Shown: piece after piece, positions 23,052-31,300 of the stretch
Layout: every line of letters begins with the position of its first letter
How positions within the stretch are numbered: position 1 is the stretch's first letter
NCBI GenBank assembly: GCA_902705835.1
Contig: CACSIN010000001.1
Coordinates: 382,650 to 422,521 of the forward strand
Direction of reading: 5' to 3'
Length of the DNA stretch: 39,872 nucleotides
Source of the DNA: BD1-7 clade bacterium
Lineage (GTDB): Bacteria > Pseudomonadota > Gammaproteobacteria > Pseudomonadales > DT-91
Made by a program: the position numbers and the translations under genes
Notes under the pieces: model-generated
Told to the model about the DNA's origin: nothing
Databases searched by the model: none
Seen by the model: the letters and a program-made list of their open reading frames with translations, nothing else

Positions 23052-23099
23052 CTATCTGCCGACAGCCTGCTGATAATTAGATTCTAACTATCAACCAAG

Positions 23100-23145
23100 A
23101 ACCTCTGTTGTTAGCCAATGTTGGGCAGATGATAGAGGTTTTTTT
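23100..23145 (+). terminator. Probable terminator downstream of glmS
   Basis: AACCTCT (23100-23106) pairs with AGAGGTT (23134-23140), and a run of seven T ends at 23145. The loop is long (27 nt) and may hold further pairing. It lies about 50 bp after glmS. Confidence 0.5.
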
Positions 23146-23300
23146 GTATCATAAGAAAGCAAATGAATGCTATTTTGAAGCGCCGATTTTCCGAACAAAA
23201 ATTTCGGGCTACCGATGTTGTGCGCTTGAATGACGTGCGACGGAGGCCCATGATTTTTGCAGAAACCAAGAGCCTCCTTTCAAATTATTGTGCTTGTCTA

Positions 23301-24299
23301 CTACAGCGATAGCTGCCAGCCAAACGTTAGTCCCTGCTCCGTTGCTAGCTGTGGCCCGTTTAGATCTTGGTATACAGGTGCGGTATATTCCAACGCTAAC
23401 CGATTGCCAACCGGCAGTACGAAATTAAAACCGATCGCGCCAGAAAACATTTGGCCGCCGCGTAGGTCAGTACGTGCGGTTGGAATAACGGCTGGATTTA
23501 AGCGCTTGTCTTGGCCGTTAATATCTCCCCAGTAGTCATAGGCCAGCCGAATCGATCCACTGACCCACGATGCAAAGGGCACGGCAAACCAGGATTGTGC
23601 CTTATAACGATTACCGAGGCGGTAGCCGCGACTGTTGTTGCCGGTTCTCAGTGTGGCAATAAACTGCGCGCCAAATGAAAAGTCGTCATGCAACGCGCTG
23701 TAGGTGAACCCTGGCATTAGATCATAGGTGCCGGAGCCTAGCTGCATGGGGTAGGGAAGCACAACCTTGCCCATCGGTGTGACACCGTCTTCGTTGATAG
23801 ATCCGGTTGGAAAGCTGGTGCCAAAGTTAAAGTGAAAACGGTCGCGGCCGTTATCCATCACTTTATACAAGGCCTGTGCTTTGATGTCGCCAATACCACT
23901 GGTTTCTGTGCGAAACTCTGCGCCCATGCGGGTAACGTGGTCCATGGTCATATCAAGGTAGGGAATCATTAACGCCCACGTCAGATCGTCTGAGCTGGCG
24001 TACATGGCACCAAACATATGCATGGTCATGTCCATTTTGATGGGAGAGACCATAAAATCTTCGAGTACACGGTCAGTGGAGACCTTCTTAGTACCGATCT
24101 GATTGCCATCCATTTGCATGTACATCGCACGGTAGGAGAACATCCACTCGCCTTCATTGTGCGTGTGATCACCCATGACATCGATGGGAGCGTGGCTGTC
24201 GGGACGAGAGGTATCCCATTCATGGGCAACGGCGGTGGTTGCAGAAACAGCCATGGTCAGGCCAACCCCGATATTGGATACGGTTTTTGTAAAAGACAT
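23301..24299 (-). CDS. Outer-membrane channel-like protein (Phenol_MetA_deg-like transporter family)
   Basis: The mature protein is a probable outer-membrane beta-barrel of 332 residues including a signal peptide. The ATG at 24297-24299 gives MSFTKTVSNIGVGLTMAVSA with likely cleavage after AVA at residue 25. The frame extends 26 codons upstream, but only this start yields a clean signal peptide. The mature part has HAPIDVMGDHTHNEGEWMFS, then Met-rich stretches (MYMQMDGN, KMDMTMHMFGAMYAS), FNFGTSFPTGSI, PYPMQLGSGTYDLMPG and PVYQDLNGPQL. This matches my recollection of a transporter family related to the meta-pathway phenol degradation proteins, often seen near metal or respiratory genes. Substrate is unknown; the Met/His-rich strands hint at metal, which is inference. 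It diverges from the redox kinase with a shared palindrome in between. Confidence 0.8.
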   Translation of the reverse strand: MSFTKTVSNIGVGLTMAVSATTAVAHEWDTSRPDSHAPIDVMGDHTHNEGEWMFSYRAMYMQMDGNQIGTKKVSTDRVLEDFMVSPIKMDMTMHMFGAMYASSDDLTWALMIPYLDMTMDHVTRMGAEFRTETSGIGDIKAQALYKVMDNGRDRFHFNFGTSFPTGSINEDGVTPMGKVVLPYPMQLGSGTYDLMPGFTYSALHDDFSFGAQFIATLRTGNNSRGYRLGNRYKAQSWFAVPFASWVSGSIRLAYDYWGDINGQDKRLNPAVIPTARTDLRGGQMFSGAIGFNFVLPVGNRLALEYTAPVYQDLNGPQLATEQGLTFGWQLSL

Positions 24300-24332
24300 A
24301 ACGCAGTGGCTCGGTTTGTAATTTTGCGCGAT

Positions 24333-24376
24333 AGTATACAAAACCCTGACAAAACCGAGTGCGACATAATGTCGCA
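24333..24376. promoter_or_regulatory. Divergent control region with RegA/PrrA-type palindrome
   Basis: TGCGACATAATGTCGCA (24360-24376) is a perfect palindrome with 8-bp arms and one central base. It contains GCGAC-N5-GTCGC, the GCGNC half-site form described for RegA/PrrA regulators. On the minus strand a TATACT -10 element (24338-24333) lies so that the palindrome centre falls at about -42, a good activator position and where the -35 would be. On the plus side it ends 34 bp before the kinase ATG. Confidence 0.65.
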
Positions 24377-24410
24377 TTGTTATTCCTATATCGCATAATA
24401 AACTGACCTA

Positions 24411-25631
24411 ATGTTCTTACTTCGTCGTGATTCCGCGTTTACTGACCCCAGACAAGTGCTTCGTTTGCTGTCATGGCTACGATTGGCTGCGTTTCTTGTG
24501 GTGATGAGCCTGTTGGCTATTGCGCAATGGGCGGGTATCGACGCCTTACAAGATGCTATTCATTGGCGTTGGATATTTGTCGGTCTGCTGTTAAGCATCC
24601 TGCTCAGCGGTGTTAGCATGATGCTGCGGAATACTTTGATTGATAATCGGTTGCTATATGCTGTTATCTTATTGGATATTCTCGCGTGGTTTCTGTTACT
24701 CAATGCCAGTGGCGGCTCGGTAAACCCGGCGGTTAGCTATTTGCTGGTCTTATTGTCGATCGCTGCGCTGTCTCTGTCGATCTCCCAGTCGGTTACCTTG
24801 CTTGTTGTTATCATGGCGTTTTACACGTTGATGATGCAGTACCAGCCGGCAGAAGGGCACCAGCATATGTTTGGTTGGCACCTATGGGGCATGTGGTTGT
24901 TGTTTCTGCTCAATGCGCTGGTCATGTTGGTGGTTATTGAATTACTGATTCACAAGTTGGCGCAAAAAGACCAGGCCATTGCTCGGTATAAAGAAAATAC
25001 CGTGCGTTCTGAGCAGCTAGTAATGATGGGCACGATGGCGGCAAACATTACCCATGAATTGGGTACCCCATTATCAACCATTGCCATGTTAACGGCAGAG
25101 CATGACAACGAGGATGCCGATCTTATTCGTGAGCAAGTTGAGCGGTGTAAGCAGGCATTGGGTCAGTTAAAAGCACTGGGTGATGATCAGCAGGCGAGTC
25201 AGTCTCTGGATAGTTCGGTATTTTTCGAACACCTACGGCAGGAATTACTGCTGATACAGCCGGGTGTAGCGCTCACAATCGATGATCAGCTACAGCAACC
25301 TTTTCGGGTAAGTTTGTTGTTGAACCAAGCGTTATTAGCATTACTAAACAATGCTTCTGATGCGTGTAGCAGTATTGTGACATTGTCTGCTTTTGAACAA
25401 GACAGCCGTTGTGTGCTGACCATAACACATGACGGTGATGGCATTAGCGAAGCACTCATTGAGCAGCTGGGCCTCACGCGTGTAGCTTCGGCGAAAAATG
25501 GTTTAGGCATTGGTTACTACCTGGCCAATGCATCGATTGAACGCCTTGGCGGTACGTTGACGATTCGTAACTTGGATGTTGGTGTTGAAACCCGCGTGTT
25601 ATTTAACCGTGAGGCGCTGATTGATGACTAA
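24411..25631 (+). CDS. regB: Redox-sensing histidine kinase, RegB/PrrB/RoxS family
   Basis: The product is a membrane histidine kinase that senses the respiratory quinone pool and redox state and phosphorylates its RegA-type partner. Its 406 residues hold about six membrane helices (roughly 23-42, 52-72, 80-98, 107-122, 125-143 and 158-180). The loop GGSVNPA at 101-107 corresponds to the quinone-binding GGxxNPF signature, with Ala in place of Phe. The H-box is NITHELGTPLST with His215. Cys246 in EQVERCKQ sits where RegB has its redox-active cysteine. The ATPase domain has NNASDAC, DGDGI and GLGIGYYLA. It overlaps the regulator gene by 8 bp (ATGACTAA). The Pseudomonas name would be RoxS. Confidence 0.9.
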   Translation: MFLLRRDSAFTDPRQVLRLLSWLRLAAFLVVMSLLAIAQWAGIDALQDAIHWRWIFVGLLLSILLSGVSMMLRNTLIDNRLLYAVILLDILAWFLLLNASGGSVNPAVSYLLVLLSIAALSLSISQSVTLLVVIMAFYTLMMQYQPAEGHQHMFGWHLWGMWLLFLLNALVMLVVIELLIHKLAQKDQAIARYKENTVRSEQLVMMGTMAANITHELGTPLSTIAMLTAEHDNEDADLIREQVERCKQALGQLKALGDDQQASQSLDSSVFFEHLRQELLLIQPGVALTIDDQLQQPFRVSLLLNQALLALLNNASDACSSIVTLSAFEQDSRCVLTITHDGDGISEALIEQLGLTRVASAKNGLGIGYYLANASIERLGGTLTIRNLDVGVETRVLFNREALIDD

Positions 25632-26175
25632 TATGGCTGAAAACGAAGCACTTGTTGTTGTGTTGCTAGAAGATGATGTTAGTTACGGTGGTGTTGCCAA
25701 ACGTTTGTTAGAAAAACGCGGGCATGAGGTTTTTTGGGCCGAAGATTTGACCGGCTTGAGCCATATTCTGAAGCAAGTTACCGATGCTGACATGGTGTTA
25801 CTGGATCTAAAACTAGCTAACACAACATCTCTGGATAGTGTTGCTACGGTGCGTCGGCACTATCCTCACGCCCGTATTTTTATGGTGACGGCGTATGCCA
25901 GTATTGCGACCACAGTAGAAGCGATGAAACGTGGTGCTGATGATTATTTGCCCAAGCCGATAACCATTGATGAAATTTTGCAAGCGTACTATGGCGAAAA
26001 GGAATCCGAGCCTTCTGTTAATACCAAACCGATATCGCCGAAACGGTTAGAGTGGGAGCATATTCAACGGGTGTTGCAGGAAAACAACGGTAACATCAGT
26101 CGCACCGCCGAACAACTCAATATGCATCGACGTACGCTTCAGCGCAAACTGCAGAAAAAGCCGGTAGACGAATAG
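25624..26175 (+). CDS. regA: Redox response regulator, RegA/PrrA/RoxR family
   Basis: This is the DNA-binding partner of the upstream kinase. The 183-residue protein has a receiver domain (about 10-125) with acidic Glu16, Asp17 and Asp18, phospho-acceptor Asp61 in MVLLDLKLA, Thr89 and Lys111 in LPKPIT. A Pro-rich linker leads to a C-terminal Fis-type helix-turn-helix NISRTAEQLNMHRRTLQRKL (158-177), the compact arrangement of RegA. I chose ATG 25624 because it overlaps the kinase stop, typical of coupled pairs; ATG 25633 is an alternative that would lose three residues. It may act on the palindrome at 24360-24376. Confidence 0.92.
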   Translation: MTNMAENEALVVVLLEDDVSYGGVAKRLLEKRGHEVFWAEDLTGLSHILKQVTDADMVLLDLKLANTTSLDSVATVRRHYPHARIFMVTAYASIATTVEAMKRGADDYLPKPITIDEILQAYYGEKESEPSVNTKPISPKRLEWEHIQRVLQENNGNISRTAEQLNMHRRTLQRKLQKKPVDE

Positions 26176-27008
26176 ACCTTCAACAGAACTTGCGCTAACT
26201 ACATCGTCTGCACATCATTAAATTTCGATGCTGCGATTATTTTTCGAAAATATATTTAAATATATTTAAATATATTAATAGTGTTAGTAAACCTAATAAT
26301 AATCATTAGGTTATATCTCTCTACTTGTTCTTATCTAGAACAACAAACACGTTGTTGACCCTGTCTGATAGATGTCATTAAAAAATATAATTACATTATT
26401 AGTTGTTTTTATTTTTTCATTGCTGCTTAAATAACCTCAGCTAGAGTATATAAAATACTAGAAAGCACTGATTTTTAATGACGTACTGCTCGTCGTTAAT
26501 GGCGATTGATATATTGCAGTTAGCCTTTGCATTGGACTTTTATACATCGATTTGCATTTTTTAATCCGGGGGTGAAGGCAGTCGTGAGACATTAATCTAG
26601 CGTAACTAGGAGCAATAGAAGTGTCTAAGTGAATTTTATATGAAAATTTTTCCGTAACTATAATATATGGACTATATAACAAACGTTAGATTCATGATGA
26701 GCGGAATCATGTGGTTTAACGATCACCATGTAAAATATTAAGTCGATAGATAACGCATAAACCATTAAGTATCTGAGCGTGATTTTTTATGATGTATTAC
26801 ATTTTTTATCACGATAATTACATCGTAGTATCCAGTACAGAATGATTGGCAAAAATCGGTAAAGGGATTTTTTGCGTGATATTGCGCCTCGTGGGAAGTG
26901 CGCATGTAGATAGTTGTGCAAGTGCTATAGCAATGTTGGTTGTCTTCTTTTATCTATGTGATAGCAGTCAATGGGGGTAATGTAATTGCGGTTGTTTGAG
27001 AGTTCGTT
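26176..27008. other. Long AT-rich gene-free region before the giant-protein cassette
   Basis: I see no credible gene in these 833 bases. They are clearly more AT-rich than the flanking genes. The block TATATTTAAA repeats in tandem at about 26251-26280, and an inverted repeat (AACCTAAT 26290-26297, ATTAGGTT 26305-26312) follows. The promoter of the cassette must lie here, but no clear -35/-10 pair was identified. Such AT-rich leaders are often silenced by H-NS-like proteins and often mark acquired DNA; both are inferences. Confidence 0.6.
26251..26280. repeat. AT-only short tandem repeat
   Basis: The 10-mer TATATTTAAA occurs twice in tandem (26251-26270), followed by TATATTAATA. The block is pure A/T and lies about 730 bp upstream of the first cassette gene. 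Confidence 0.6.
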
Positions 27009-27488
27009 ATGGCTAACGTATTGTTTTTGAATGCCACGGTGTGCCAGCTTGCTATTAATTTAAATAACGCACTTCAGAACCAAGTATTAGATACACCGAT
27101 GTGCTTGAGTACTCCGGTGAGTCATACCCGTCGTGCCGCAAGCAGTGTTCACCTTATGGAAGTAGGTGTTGACAGTAATGCTCAGCTGGTTGGCAGCTCA
27201 TTATCTATCGCAGCAAATCCGGGTAAGGATATTTTTGGCGGTAATTCATCGGATAACATTGTGGTTGTTTTCTATGAATCCTCGGATAGACCTTGTTTGT
27301 TTAACATTAAGTCTAGCGTTAGTACTGTATCGAATTTATACCTTTATGTGTTGGGTGACACTATCGCTGCGTGTGATCAGAGCGGCATCAGTGCAGATAT
27401 TACCGTTACCAAACTTAGCGATGCAGAAGCTGCACAGTTAGTTGTTCAGATGGGGATACCATCACACACGTTTACTCCGTTGAAATAG
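27009..27488 (+). CDS. Small cassette protein A, shares a domain with the giant protein N-terminus
   Basis: I do not recognise this 159-residue protein. It begins MANVLFLNATVCQLAINLNN and has no signal peptide or membrane helix. Its second half (about 80-135) is predicted beta-rich and contains NIKSSVSTVSNLYLYVLGDT followed by IAACDQSG. The same segment in protein C reads KITSSVSTTLDLYFFLFEDT, IVAEDQTG: 15 identities in 28 positions by eye. It differs from C in a longer middle insert (about 30-75) and a C-terminal tail ending HTFTPLK. ATG 27009 has GAGAG 6-7 bp upstream. It opens a four-gene series read in the same direction. Function unknown. Confidence 0.75.
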   Translation: MANVLFLNATVCQLAINLNNALQNQVLDTPMCLSTPVSHTRRAASSVHLMEVGVDSNAQLVGSSLSIAANPGKDIFGGNSSDNIVVVFYESSDRPCLFNIKSSVSTVSNLYLYVLGDTIAACDQSGISADITVTKLSDAEAAQLVVQMGIPSHTFTPLK

Positions 27489-27514
27489 CTGTTGAATCAA
27501 AAAAGGATTATTTG

Positions 27515-27856
27515 ATGAGCTCTACCATTCGTTTTGTAAATTGGATGCCTGAATCCGTTACACCAGTACTTAATCAATCGATGCTATCAGACTTAAAAAC
27601 ATCAACGGCGGCGCATAGTTATTTTCCCTATTCCATGTCTGTGCCTCGTCAGCCAGATCAACCTCCTTCTGCGGGCGTGTGGGGTAATACAAATAATCTT
27701 GTTGTTAAGTCTGGCGGAAAATCGCAGATCTACAACAATCTGACCGAACCCGAAAACAGCGCACCAAATCAAGAATTGATACTGTGGGTATTCCCCGATT
27801 TTGTCATTTTTTCTCAATTTGAGAAACAACTCGGAGAAAAGGTTTTTCCGGGATAA
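27515..27856 (+). CDS. Small cassette protein B, probable diverged member of the same domain family
   Basis: I do not recognise this 113-residue protein. It starts MSSTIRFVNWMPESVTPVLN and has no signal peptide. The pattern resembles that of A and C: an N-terminal strand IRFVNW (like LFLNAT and YFINAT), a WGNTNNLVVKSGGKSQIYNN segment (like the GDNKVNELLY region of C) and a late hydrophobic strand ELILWVFPDFVIF (like LYFFLFEDTI). Identity is low, so homology is a suggestion only. ATG 27515 has AAAAGGA at 27501-27507, 7 bp away; an in-frame TTG one codon upstream is less likely. The gap after gene A is 26 bp and after B is 42 bp. Confidence 0.7.
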   Translation: MSSTIRFVNWMPESVTPVLNQSMLSDLKTSTAAHSYFPYSMSVPRQPDQPPSAGVWGNTNNLVVKSGGKSQIYNNLTEPENSAPNQELILWVFPDFVIFSQFEKQLGEKVFPG

Positions 27857-27898
27857 ACCAACGGCCAAATGGCCTTAATTAGCAAAAGGAAATGAACT

Positions 27899-28273
27899 AT
27901 GGCTACCGCCTATTTTATTAATGCGACTCCAACAAAAACCAAAGTGCAACTCAACACAGGTAACCTGAATAGTCTTGCACCCATGAGCGTTGATTCATCT
28001 TCAGAGGCTGTCAGTGCCCCGGCATGGGGAGCAGACATTGCAGCATTTGTGTCTCCTGATACATTTGCCGGTGATAACAAGGTCAATGAGCTTTTGTATA
28101 GCTCACAGCAAAGTGGAAAAACTCGTCGTTATAAGATTACTTCGTCAGTTTCTACAACACTGGATCTATATTTCTTCTTATTTGAAGACACCATTGTTGC
28201 TGAAGATCAAACCGGTTCTTCTGCAAGTATTCATATTGAACATATCGAAACCATGGAAAGCGAGTTGGCATAA
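27899..28273 (+). CDS. Small cassette protein C, shares a domain with protein A and the giant protein
   Basis: I do not recognise this 124-residue protein. It begins MATAYFINATPTKTKVQLNT and has no signal peptide. The middle is Ser/Ala-rich with SAPAWGAD, and the second half has GDNKVNELLYSSQQSGKTRR, the conserved KITSSVSTTLDLYFFLFEDT and then IVAEDQTGSSASIHI. The order of strands matches both gene A and residues 1-115 of the giant protein (TYVLNGTDKTTDIRINGGN ... TFDVQLIVFENTI). AAAAGGA precedes ATG 27899. The stop is 64 bp before the giant gene, with a hairpin between them. Confidence 0.75.
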   Translation: MATAYFINATPTKTKVQLNTGNLNSLAPMSVDSSSEAVSAPAWGADIAAFVSPDTFAGDNKVNELLYSSQQSGKTRRYKITSSVSTTLDLYFFLFEDTIVAEDQTGSSASIHIEHIETMESELA

Positions 28274-28300
28274 ACTGAATCTGTTTGTGATTTGACCATC

Positions 28301-28321
28301 ACCGGTGACGTTGTCACCGGT
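28301..28321 (+). other. Hairpin just upstream of the giant gene ribosome binding site
   Basis: ACCGGTGAC (28301-28309) and GTCACCGGT (28313-28321) form a perfect, GC-rich 9-bp stem with a GTT loop. It ends 3 bp before AAGGAG (28325-28330), the ribosome binding site of the giant gene. No T-run follows, so it is not a standard terminator. It could act as an mRNA stabiliser, a partial attenuator or a binding site that sets expression of the giant relative to the small proteins. Confidence 0.7.
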
Positions 28322-28337
28322 TACAAGGAGTAGTTTG

Positions 28338-31300
28338 ATGAGCGCCAGTACGTATGTTTTAAACGGAACAGATAAGACCACCGATATTCGAATCAATGGT
28401 GGGAACTATCAGTCGATGTCAGCTTTGAACCTTCAGACGGGTAGTCTCGATCAAACAACTAAATTTTTATTAGACAGAAACCCTGCACCAGGCACACTGG
28501 GGTTGGGTGAAAATGAAGTGATTGTGAAGATAAACGGTACAATCACAACGTACACAGTGACCCTTGCCGATAGCATATTGATCACGTTCGATGTCCAGCT
28601 GATTGTATTTGAAAATACTATCGAACCTAAAAATACAATTAGTACCGAGGGTTTTACCGTAACACTAACGTCTCAATCCAATGCGACATTAGCGATTTCA
28701 GAAGCACAACAAACGACTCGATGTGTCAGACACCTTAATGCGTTCGCTACCAGTGCAGCCGAAACACTTCAGTTCACACGTATTGCGACCAACGAAAAAG
28801 CCGCCCTCTATCAAAGCGATTTGAATCCCACAAAATCTGGCACTCTAGCTTTTACCTTCTTTTACCGTTTTGCAGATGGCTCAGATGCACCGGAGGTTTT
28901 GTCCCTACAAGCTTCCTATGACGATAAAGGGGCTTATGTATTTACTGACGACAATATTGCCTCCGAATCCTTGTTGACTGAGCTGAATAGCGTGCTCACG
29001 TCAGATTCACTGGGATATTCGCGGGTTGCATGGCGCCGTAACAGTGATGATTACAACGTGATTCAGGTGTCTGTTGTTGCTGCGATAGTTGCTAACGCTA
29101 ATTTTGAAATCGGTACCTGGAACCTGCTATTAGCTGAGCGGGCGACGTTAACTCTTGAGGCTGAGACACAAAGCATTGTCATTCAAAATGTATCTGGCGA
29201 ACAAAATTTGGTAGTGCAGGTGAAAGAAACCGGTGTACCTCAACCGGTAGGATCTAACCCGTCTGAAGTGTTGATTCCACTAGCCGGCGATCAGCGAGGT
29301 AGTATGATATTGGCTTGGGATTGGGGTCACTATTCCCTTTCTCAACATTACGGTGGCAGTCAGCGATTATTTTTTGGCAACTCAACTGAAAAAGCAGAGG
29401 TGGCGCAATACCCGCTGTTTATTCCCGCACCTGACCCTGGGCCTTTTGCTGATATCGATTTGTACTTCCACGTGTATCTGCAACCATTGGCAGAGCTTGA
29501 CGACAATCGCACCCGGTTTTCTCTCGATTTACAGCAGGAAAACAAGCTAACAGCTCATTATCTATCGACGACAACGAATACTCCCGTGTCATTGACGCCG
29601 GATAGCAATGCTGCAATGACAGCAGGGTTTGGTTGGGCAATTAATGCGGGGGACGAAGCCTCGGATCGTTACCTATGCCCCGTCGGTGCGTATGCTGTCG
29701 TTGGAGATGGTGCCGAAAAACGTTTGCAAATACGTGGTGGTGTCAGTGGTACTGAATATGTATTGGTTGAAGCTAATGATGTCTTGACCTTTAAGAGCCG
29801 ACAACCGGCCTTTGCTCAGGGTTATACACCGGATGGCAGTGCTCCAGTCAAACTCGATGATACGCTAACTACCAGTTGGGTAGAGGTGAGCTTGCGCCAA
29901 CAACAAGCGACAGCAGACGGCACACTGATTGACACTAGTTACTGCGCTCAATCGTCTGCATCAACCTATTTCGGCGCAGAGCTAAATCCTTCATACCAAT
30001 ACCCAATTGCTGTCGGCGCCAGTCTTTTGCGCTTTTCTGAGCCTACCGACCTGACACTATTTCCCATGTTGCCATACGGTGGTGTGTTTTATTCCGACGC
30101 TGATCAGGGGATAGAAAGCCCCAATCCGGATTTGTCCGCAGATAATCTCGATGCCATTGAGCAGCAATTAATTGCGCCGCTTCGTCGCTCTACCTTGCAG
30201 CCCTTTTTTGACGCGGTTTATGGCCCGATCTTTTTCGATACATCAACTAGCACTGCGCTGGAAGGAGGCTACGCTCGCACCCCGTTGGGTCTAGTGGCGG
30301 GATTAAATACATCTGTTGCAGCACCAACGCCCGCAGGTACTATCAAGGATATTATTTTAGCGACAAGCCCGCAGATCCAAAACCAACGGTTGGTATTAAC
30401 GGCAAATGATAGCGGCGTTGTCAATCCAGTATTCAGCAACAATACATTGAACGACACCCTGTTCATGGTGGCAACAGATGCTGATGCGTTGGCACCCTTT
30501 GCCAATGAAATTAAGCTCGGTGACTTTACCTACGAGGTCAATCTCGGTAATCAGACCAACCAGGCAATAGCCATTTTTAAATTTATACCCGGTGTCAGCG
30601 CTCGTACACTAATCAATGACACATATGCCTGGACCAGCCTGACGGGCGATACTCCTGATGCTGATGTACAAAAACGTTTGCAAGCATACATTCAGGCTGC
30701 AGACGAGGGTGGCGATTTATTTGAAGCGTTCCGGCAAATGATCGACAACCCGAACTGGAATGGTTTGTTGATATTCAATTGCCCGCTCGATTATCAGGCA
30801 CTGCCGCTGGATATACAGATCCTGCTCGGCGGCATCTGTGGGCAGCTTCGGGCACATCACTTTGGCGTGAATATCAACCGGGTTGGTGCCGATGGTGCCA
30901 ATGTTGAATACAGTTCACTGTTCTCAGTGATCAATTATGAATCGATATTCGGCGATTGTAATCCACCATCGCAGACTGGCGATCCGAGTTTTCAAGTACT
31001 GAAGCTGAATGTTCGTTATGCCAACAGTAAGCTGGCAGTGTTTGATTCCCAGATAGCATTCAGCATACAAAGATTGTTCGAGAGCCAGGTGACATTAAGT
31101 GTTTGCCCACCGACTGATTATAAGGACACGGGTACGATTGTTATTGATGGCGTTTATACGCTAAATGAAGATGGTACAGGATCGTTAGTGTTTGCCACTA
31201 CAGACTTGCGCAGTTACACCTATGATGCTGATAGTGATACCTATACGCCGTTGACGGCGCAGTCAGTAACCAATGCTGCGCTGGTACCCGTTACGCGAAA

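Noticed and set aside
23052-23300. Possible regulatory RNA or glmS ribozyme near glmS
   Set aside because: There is no leader between glmU and glmS, and the downstream gap shows only a terminator-like hairpin.
26458-26682. Minus-strand open frame of 74 codons in the AT-rich leader
   Set aside because: No ribosome binding site or recognisable pattern; AT-rich sequence and no neighbouring gene support.
27166-27441. Overlapping open frame of 91 codons within small gene A
   Set aside because: It is an out-of-frame shadow; gene A has the better ribosome binding site and shows similarity to C and to the giant protein.
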